Shown here one piece after another: positions 1-5,619 of a DNA stretch of 5,619 nucleotides (its first letter is position 1; every line of letters starts with the position of its first letter). The stretch covers positions 1-5,619 of the forward strand of contig RFJN01000028.1 of assembly GCA_003694875.1 (NCBI GenBank), given 5' to 3'. The notes beneath the pieces are model-generated. The model worked only from the letters and a program-made list of their open reading frames with translations, did not search any database and was not told where the DNA came from. Source of the DNA: Planctomycetota bacterium. GTDB lineage: Bacteria; Planctomycetota; J058; J103. The translations under genes and the position numbers were made by a program.

Positions 1-246
1 GAAGAAGCGGTGATCCCGCATGTCGCGGTTGGTGATCGAGAAGCGCACGAACCAGTACGGCTCGGCGTCCGGCTCGTGCCCGACCAGCAGCCGCACCGGC
101 TTGTCCCAGCGCAGATCGAGGTGGTAGATGTCCTTGGTATAGCGGGATTCGTCGGCTCCGGCCCCGTGCAGGCCGACCAGCGCCACGACCGCGCCGACAG
201 CTGCCCACACCACCCACGGCCGCGATGAACGCCACCCGTTGCGCAC
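1..246 (-). CDS. Putative secreted or membrane-anchored protein of unknown function (N-terminal part)
   Basis: Eighty-two codons are visible from a GTG start before the window ends; the C-terminus is missing. The start rests on a perfect AGGAGG (255-260) eight bases upstream. The frame is open further upstream, but this start gives a classical signal-peptide layout: a basic n-region (MRNGWRSSRP), a hydrophobic core at about residues 11-26 (WVVWAAVGAVVALVGL) and a possible signal peptidase I site after AGA, near residue 31. The mature part opens DESRYTKDIYHLDL and later has PYWFVRFSITNRD (residues 63-75), which looks like a beta-rich extracytoplasmic domain. It has its own strong promoter (389-417), so it is probably transcribed separately from secA-waaA. 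I do not recognise a named family. The YWF...TNRD stretch loosely recalls uncharacterised planctomycete secreted proteins, but that is from memory only. Coding status is likely; function is unknown. Confidence 0.72.
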   Translation of the reverse strand, partial: MRNGWRSSRPWVVWAAVGAVVALVGLHGAGADESRYTKDIYHLDLRWDKPVRLLVGHEPDAEPYWFVRFSITNRDMRDHRFF

Positions 247-254
247 GCGCCTGC

Positions 255-260
255 CCTCCT
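255..260 (-). promoter_or_regulatory. Ribosome binding site AGGAGG deciding the GTG start of the left-edge gene
   Basis: On the minus strand a perfect AGGAGG sits eight bases before the GTG at 244-246, inside a longer purine run (GGGGAGGAGGG, 254-264). It is the best Shine-Dalgarno match in the window and is the main reason for choosing GTG 246 over upstream in-frame GTG or TTG codons. Confidence 0.75.
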
Positions 261-263
261 CCC

Positions 264-286
264 CAGCCGGTTTGCCCGATCGGCTG
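264..286 (-). other. Small stem-loop in the leader of the left-edge gene
   Basis: Read on the minus strand, CAGCCG (286-281) pairs with CGGCTG (269-264) around an 11-base loop, ending just upstream of the Shine-Dalgarno run. It lies in a leader of about 135 bases between the inferred transcription start near 382 and the GTG start. A six-base stem is easily produced by chance in DNA this GC-rich, so any regulatory role is speculative. Confidence 0.25.
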
Positions 287-359
287 CGCAAACGCCGCTC
301 AACCGCGGCGTACGCGTCCCCCGCCGCCTGGGAACACGACACCGACGCCGTCTGATCGC

Positions 360-388
360 AAAACGCGCCCCGCAAGCGAGGCGGCGCG
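360..388 (-). terminator. Probable Rho-independent terminator downstream of waaA
   Basis: On the minus strand CGCGCC-(G)-CC (388-380) pairs with GGGGCGCG (371-364), giving eight G-C pairs with one bulged G (382) and an eight-base loop. TTTT follows at 363-360. It starts 61 bases after the waaA stop codon, where an operon terminator is expected. The U run is short, so termination may be partial. Its left arm lies directly downstream of the -10 box of the promoter at 389-417. Confidence 0.55.
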
Positions 389-417
389 AGTATAGCCCTC
401 CCCGAGAGCGCCGTCAA
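389..417 (-). promoter_or_regulatory. Sigma70-type promoter for the left-edge gene
   Basis: Minus-strand TTGACG (417-412) and TATACT (394-389) are separated by exactly 17 bases. Each hexamer differs from consensus at one position. In a background this GC-rich, an AT-rich -10 at ideal spacing is a strong signal. The predicted transcription start is near 382, leaving a leader of about 135 bases before the GTG at 246. The promoter lies in the noncoding gap after waaA and points toward the left-edge gene. Confidence 0.75.
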
Positions 418-449
418 CGCGCGCCCGCCGCCCGGCCGCCCGCACGCTC

Positions 450-1790
450 TCACGGTCGGGAGCGGGTCACCTCGCGCTCGCCCACCGCCGTGACCACCGC
501 CGGCGGCAGAAACCGCGCGATGGCATCCACGGTGCGCCGGGCCGCACCGCGGCGCGCCTCCACCGCCGCCCGGGCGCGATCGCCGACCGCCCGCGCACGC
601 TCCTCGTTCTCGAGAAGCTCCCCGAGCGCCCCTTCGAGCTCCTCCGCCCCCCCGATCTGCACGATCGCGTCCGCCTCGCGCAACAACGCCACCGCCGCCC
701 GGAAGTTGTAGGTGTGCGGCCCCACCACCACGGGCTTGCCGAGCCCCGCCGGCTCGAGCACGTTCTGCCCCCCGTGGCGCACGAGCGAGCCCCCCACGAA
801 CACCACCGTCGCCATGGCGTACAGCCGCGCGAGCTCTCCGATCGTGTCGACCACGAACACCGTCTCGGGCGAGCCGAGCCGCGCCGGCTCCACCTCCCCG
901 CGGTCGATCGCCGTCTTGCACACCGGCACGAACCTCGCCTGCTGGCAATAGCGCTGCACCTGCACAACCCGCTCGAGATGGCGCGGCACGATCACGAGCC
1001 GCAACGCCGGCACCCGCCGGCACAACCCAGCGTACGCCTCGAGCACCGCACGCTCCTCGCCCTCGTGCGTGGATCCGGCCACGAGCACCGGCGCCTCACC
1101 GACCCCGAACACGCTGCGGTACCGAGCCCCGTCCTGTTCGACATCCTCGGGCTGCAACAGCGCGTCGTACTTGAGCGAGCCCGTCTCGAGCACCCGCGCC
1201 GCCGGAATGCCCAGCGCCCGATAGCGCTCCGCGTACTCCCCCGACTGCGCACACCACAACCGGATCGCATCGAGCCCCGGCCGCAACAGCCACCGCAGCC
1301 GCCGGTAGCCGCGAAAGCTGCGCTCGGTCATGCGGCCGTTCACGAGCACCACCGGAATCGAACGACGCCGGCAGTGCGCAAGGAAGTTGGGCCAGATCTC
1401 GCCCTCGACGAGAACCACCACCGCGGGACGGATCGCATCGAGCGCCCGCCGCACCGCGAACCCCACGTCGATCGGGTAGCGCAACAGCGTGTGCTCGCCG
1501 TAGTGGCGCTGCGCCATGGCGAAACCGGTGCCCGTCGTCGTGGACACCGCCAGATCGAGTTCCGGAAAGCGCCGCCGCAGCTCCGCCACAAGCGGCCGCG
1601 CCCCGAGCACCTCGCCCACCGAAACGCCGTGGATCCACACGCACCGACGCGGTCCGTCACGCCGCGGCAGCCCGCGCCCGAGACGCTCCCACACCCCGTC
1701 GCGAATCCGCGGCCGACGCACGAGCAGGTACGCGAGCACCGGCGCCGAGACAACCGCGGCGAGCAGGTAGATCAGGTCGTAGAGCCACAC
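450..1790 (-). CDS. waaA: 3-deoxy-D-manno-octulosonic acid (Kdo) transferase, GT30 family
   Basis: WaaA (KdtA) transfers Kdo from CMP-Kdo to a lipid A precursor at the cytoplasmic face of the inner membrane, starting the LPS inner core. The 446-residue product matches the family length of about 420-450. Residues 4-24 form the N-terminal hydrophobic membrane-anchoring segment. The HGVSVGE motif (54-60) carries Glu60, equivalent to the catalytic base in E. coli WaaA. Other family landmarks are EGEIWPN (129-135), NGRMTERS (151-158), GSLKYD (204-209), STHEGEE (240-246), VPRHLER (268-274), the CMP-binding region DTIGELARLYA (315-325) with GGSLVRHGGQNVLEPA (333-348), and GPHTYNF (357-363). Start: a GTG giving MWLYDLIYLL. 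Reading further upstream would overlap secA and add a low-complexity Arg-rich leader. The ribosome site is weak (GGGGGCGAG). The gene lies 49 bases after secA, so cotranscription is likely. Whether it adds one, two or more Kdo residues cannot be told. Confidence 0.95.
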   Translation of the reverse strand: MWLYDLIYLLAAVVSAPVLAYLLVRRPRIRDGVWERLGRGLPRRDGPRRCVWIHGVSVGEVLGARPLVAELRRRFPELDLAVSTTTGTGFAMAQRHYGEHTLLRYPIDVGFAVRRALDAIRPAVVVLVEGEIWPNFLAHCRRRSIPVVLVNGRMTERSFRGYRRLRWLLRPGLDAIRLWCAQSGEYAERYRALGIPAARVLETGSLKYDALLQPEDVEQDGARYRSVFGVGEAPVLVAGSTHEGEERAVLEAYAGLCRRVPALRLVIVPRHLERVVQVQRYCQQARFVPVCKTAIDRGEVEPARLGSPETVFVVDTIGELARLYAMATVVFVGGSLVRHGGQNVLEPAGLGKPVVVGPHTYNFRAAVALLREADAIVQIGGAEELEGALGELLENEERARAVGDRARAAVEARRGAARRTVDAIARFLPPAVVTAVGEREVTRSRP

Positions 1791-1839
1791 GCCCGCCGCT
1801 CGCCCCCGCGCCGTCCGATCCGTGCCGTCGCGTCGCGCG

Positions 1840-4974
<3,135 letters not shown>

Positions 4975-5024
4975 CCGCCTCTCGCCTCGCTTCGATCCGG
5001 AATCGTAACCTTCGGAACCGGAAG

Positions 5025-5050
5025 GGGGTAGGAACTCCGATCCCCACCCC
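5025..5050 (-). promoter_or_regulatory. Stem-loop in the secA 5' leader
   Basis: In the secA transcript GGGGUGGGG (5050-5042) can pair with UCCUACCCC (5033-5025), giving nine pairs including two G-U, around an eight-base loop AUCGGAGU. A second, smaller hairpin can form directly after it: CCUUC at 5025-5021 with GAAGG at 5013-5009, plus G5019-C5014. The two share only base 5025. No T run follows, so this is not a terminator. It starts about seven bases after the inferred transcription start and ends about 50 bases before the secA start codon. A leader regulatory or mRNA-stabilising structure is possible; no known riboswitch class is recognised. Confidence 0.4.
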
Positions 5051-5051
5051 T

Positions 5052-5063
5052 CCGAACCTTCGG
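5052..5063. promoter_or_regulatory. Operator-like palindrome at the secA transcription start
   Basis: CCGAACCTTCGG has perfect five-base arms (CCGAA/TTCGG) around a two-base centre. It abuts the downstream edge of the -10 box (5064-5069) and covers the predicted transcription start near 5057. The two-base centre is too tight for a stable RNA hairpin, so a DNA-binding dimer site is the more natural reading. No regulator can be named. Confidence 0.3.
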
Positions 5064-5092
5064 ATTGTAGGTGCCTGCTGCCCCCCGGTCAA
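5064..5092 (-). promoter_or_regulatory. Sigma70-type promoter for secA-waaA
   Basis: Minus-strand TTGACC (5092-5087) and TACAAT (5069-5064) are separated by 17 bases, including a run of six G at the start of the spacer. Each hexamer has one mismatch to consensus. The predicted start is near 5057, giving a secA leader of about 83 bases. It lies in the gap between the pyrD stop and secA. No convincing terminator separates it from pyrD, so readthrough from pyrD may also feed secA. Confidence 0.75.
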
Positions 5093-5153
5093 CGCGCGAC
5101 ACCGCCGGCCCGAACGGTACCCCGCGCCAGCGCCACCGCATGCGACCGCGCGT

Positions 5154-5619
5154 TCACGCGAGTTCCAGGCTGCCGCGCAGGCGCTCGATCGAGTCCAGCC
5201 CCGCCTCGAGCAGACGCTGCGGCAACGCCTCGATCACCCGCGGAAGCAGCAGCGGGTCGGCGAAGATGGCCGTGCCGATCTGCACCGCACTCGCGCCCGC
5301 CACGATGAACTCGAGCACGTCGTCCACCCCCGCGATCCCGCCCACACCGATCACCGGGATCGTCAACGCCCTCGCGAGCTGCGCCACGATCCGCAGCGCC
5401 ACCGGCTTGATCGCAGGCCCCGAGAGCCCGCCCGCGCCCCGCCCGAGTGCCGCGGTGCGCGAACGCCAGCGCACCGCGAGCCCGAGCAAGGTGTTGATCG
5501 CCGTCACCGCATCCGCCCCCCCCGCCTCCGCCGCCTGGCCGATCGCCACCACGTCGGTCACGTTCGGGGTGAGCTTCGCGAACACCGGCAGACCGGTCGC
5601 ACCGCGCACCGCCCGACAC
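5154..5619 (-). CDS. pyrD: Dihydroorotate dehydrogenase, class 1B catalytic subunit (C-terminal part)
   Basis: The last 154 residues are present; the N-terminus and start lie beyond the right edge. The enzyme oxidises dihydroorotate to orotate in de novo pyrimidine synthesis. Features of the FMN-binding TIM barrel: KLTPNVTD (the Lys-containing strand), INTLLG (the Asn-Thr pair that contacts substrate), GGLSGPAIKPVALR, IPVIGVGGI (phosphate-binding loop for FMN) and AVQIGTAIFADP near the C-terminus. The GGLSGPAIKP and NTLLG style is that of class 1B (Bacillus subtilis PyrD type), cytosolic enzymes that work with the iron-sulphur/FAD subunit PyrK and use NAD+, not the quinone-linked class 2 enzyme of E. 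coli. The catalytic Cys region expected in class 1 enzymes is outside the window. A GTG at 5609 is internal to the fold and is not the real start. secA follows after a promoter-bearing gap. Confidence 0.92.
   Translation of the reverse strand, partial: CRAVRGATGLPVFAKLTPNVTDVVAIGQAAEAGGADAVTAINTLLGLAVRWRSRTAALGRGAGGLSGPAIKPVALRIVAQLARALTIPVIGVGGIAGVDDVLEFIVAGASAVQIGTAIFADPLLLPRVIEALPQRLLEAGLDSIERLRGSLELA

Larger units (their letters stand above)
5007..5064 (-). repeat. Pair of 10-base direct repeats TCCGAAGGTT in the secA promoter/leader
   Basis: TCCGAAGGTT (minus strand) occurs at 5055-5064 and again at 5007-5016. A near copy, TTCGAAGGTT, lies at 4939-4948 inside the first codons of secA. 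Spacing is 48 and then 68 bases. The first copy overlaps the -10 box by one base and extends across the predicted transcription start. Repeated operator half-sites or chance are both possible. Confidence 0.35.

Noticed and set aside
269..277. GGGCAAACC, a string resembling part of the c-di-GMP-I (GEMM) riboswitch
   Set aside because: The other conserved parts (the GACGCAAAGCC-like strand and the tetraloop receptor) are absent from the leader, so a nine-base match is not enough.
1791..1839. Independent promoter or terminator between secA and waaA
   Set aside because: The 49 bases are GC-rich with no -10-like hexamer and no hairpin with a T run.
5037..5054. Possible G-quadruplex in the secA leader (GG-GGGG-GGGG-GG on the minus strand)
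   Set aside because: Only two G tiers are possible with the flanking GG pairs, and the same G runs form a better Watson-Crick stem with the downstream C run.

Overview
This is a GC-rich (roughly two-thirds G+C) bacterial chromosome segment. All supported genes lie on the minus strand, so transcription runs from high to low coordinates. In that order: the 3' part of a class 1B dihydroorotate dehydrogenase gene (pyrD, 5154-5619, cut by the right edge); a promoter-bearing intergenic stretch (4975-5153); a long secA (1840-4974); the Kdo transferase gene waaA/kdtA (450-1790); a second intergenic stretch with a terminator-like hairpin and a strong promoter (247-449); and the start of a small secreted or membrane-anchored protein of unknown function (1-246, cut by the left edge).

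WaaA means the organism makes Kdo-containing lipopolysaccharide, so it has an outer membrane. SecA is 1044 residues, clearly longer than the 901-residue E. coli protein, because of an extra N-terminal coiled-coil-like segment, a large insertion in the second nucleotide-binding domain and a long Ala/Arg-rich C-terminal linker. The long SecA, the RGRCGRQGD variant of a helicase motif, the WaaA style and the left-edge protein recall Planctomycetota or a neighbouring deep lineage more than Gammaproteobacteria. That placement is an inference from memory and is tentative.

Functionally this is housekeeping: pyrimidine synthesis (pyrD), protein export (secA) and inner-core LPS assembly (waaA). secA and waaA are 49 bases apart with no terminator between them, so they are probably cotranscribed from a sigma70-type promoter at 5064-5092. 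A hairpin with a T run about 60 bases past waaA probably ends that unit. A second sigma70-type promoter overlaps this hairpin and would drive the left-edge gene. I see no mobile element, CRISPR array, tRNA, rRNA or defence system. The most interesting signals are the structured secA leader, the promoter/terminator overlap at 360-417, the 11-base sequence shared by both promoters and the SecA insertions.
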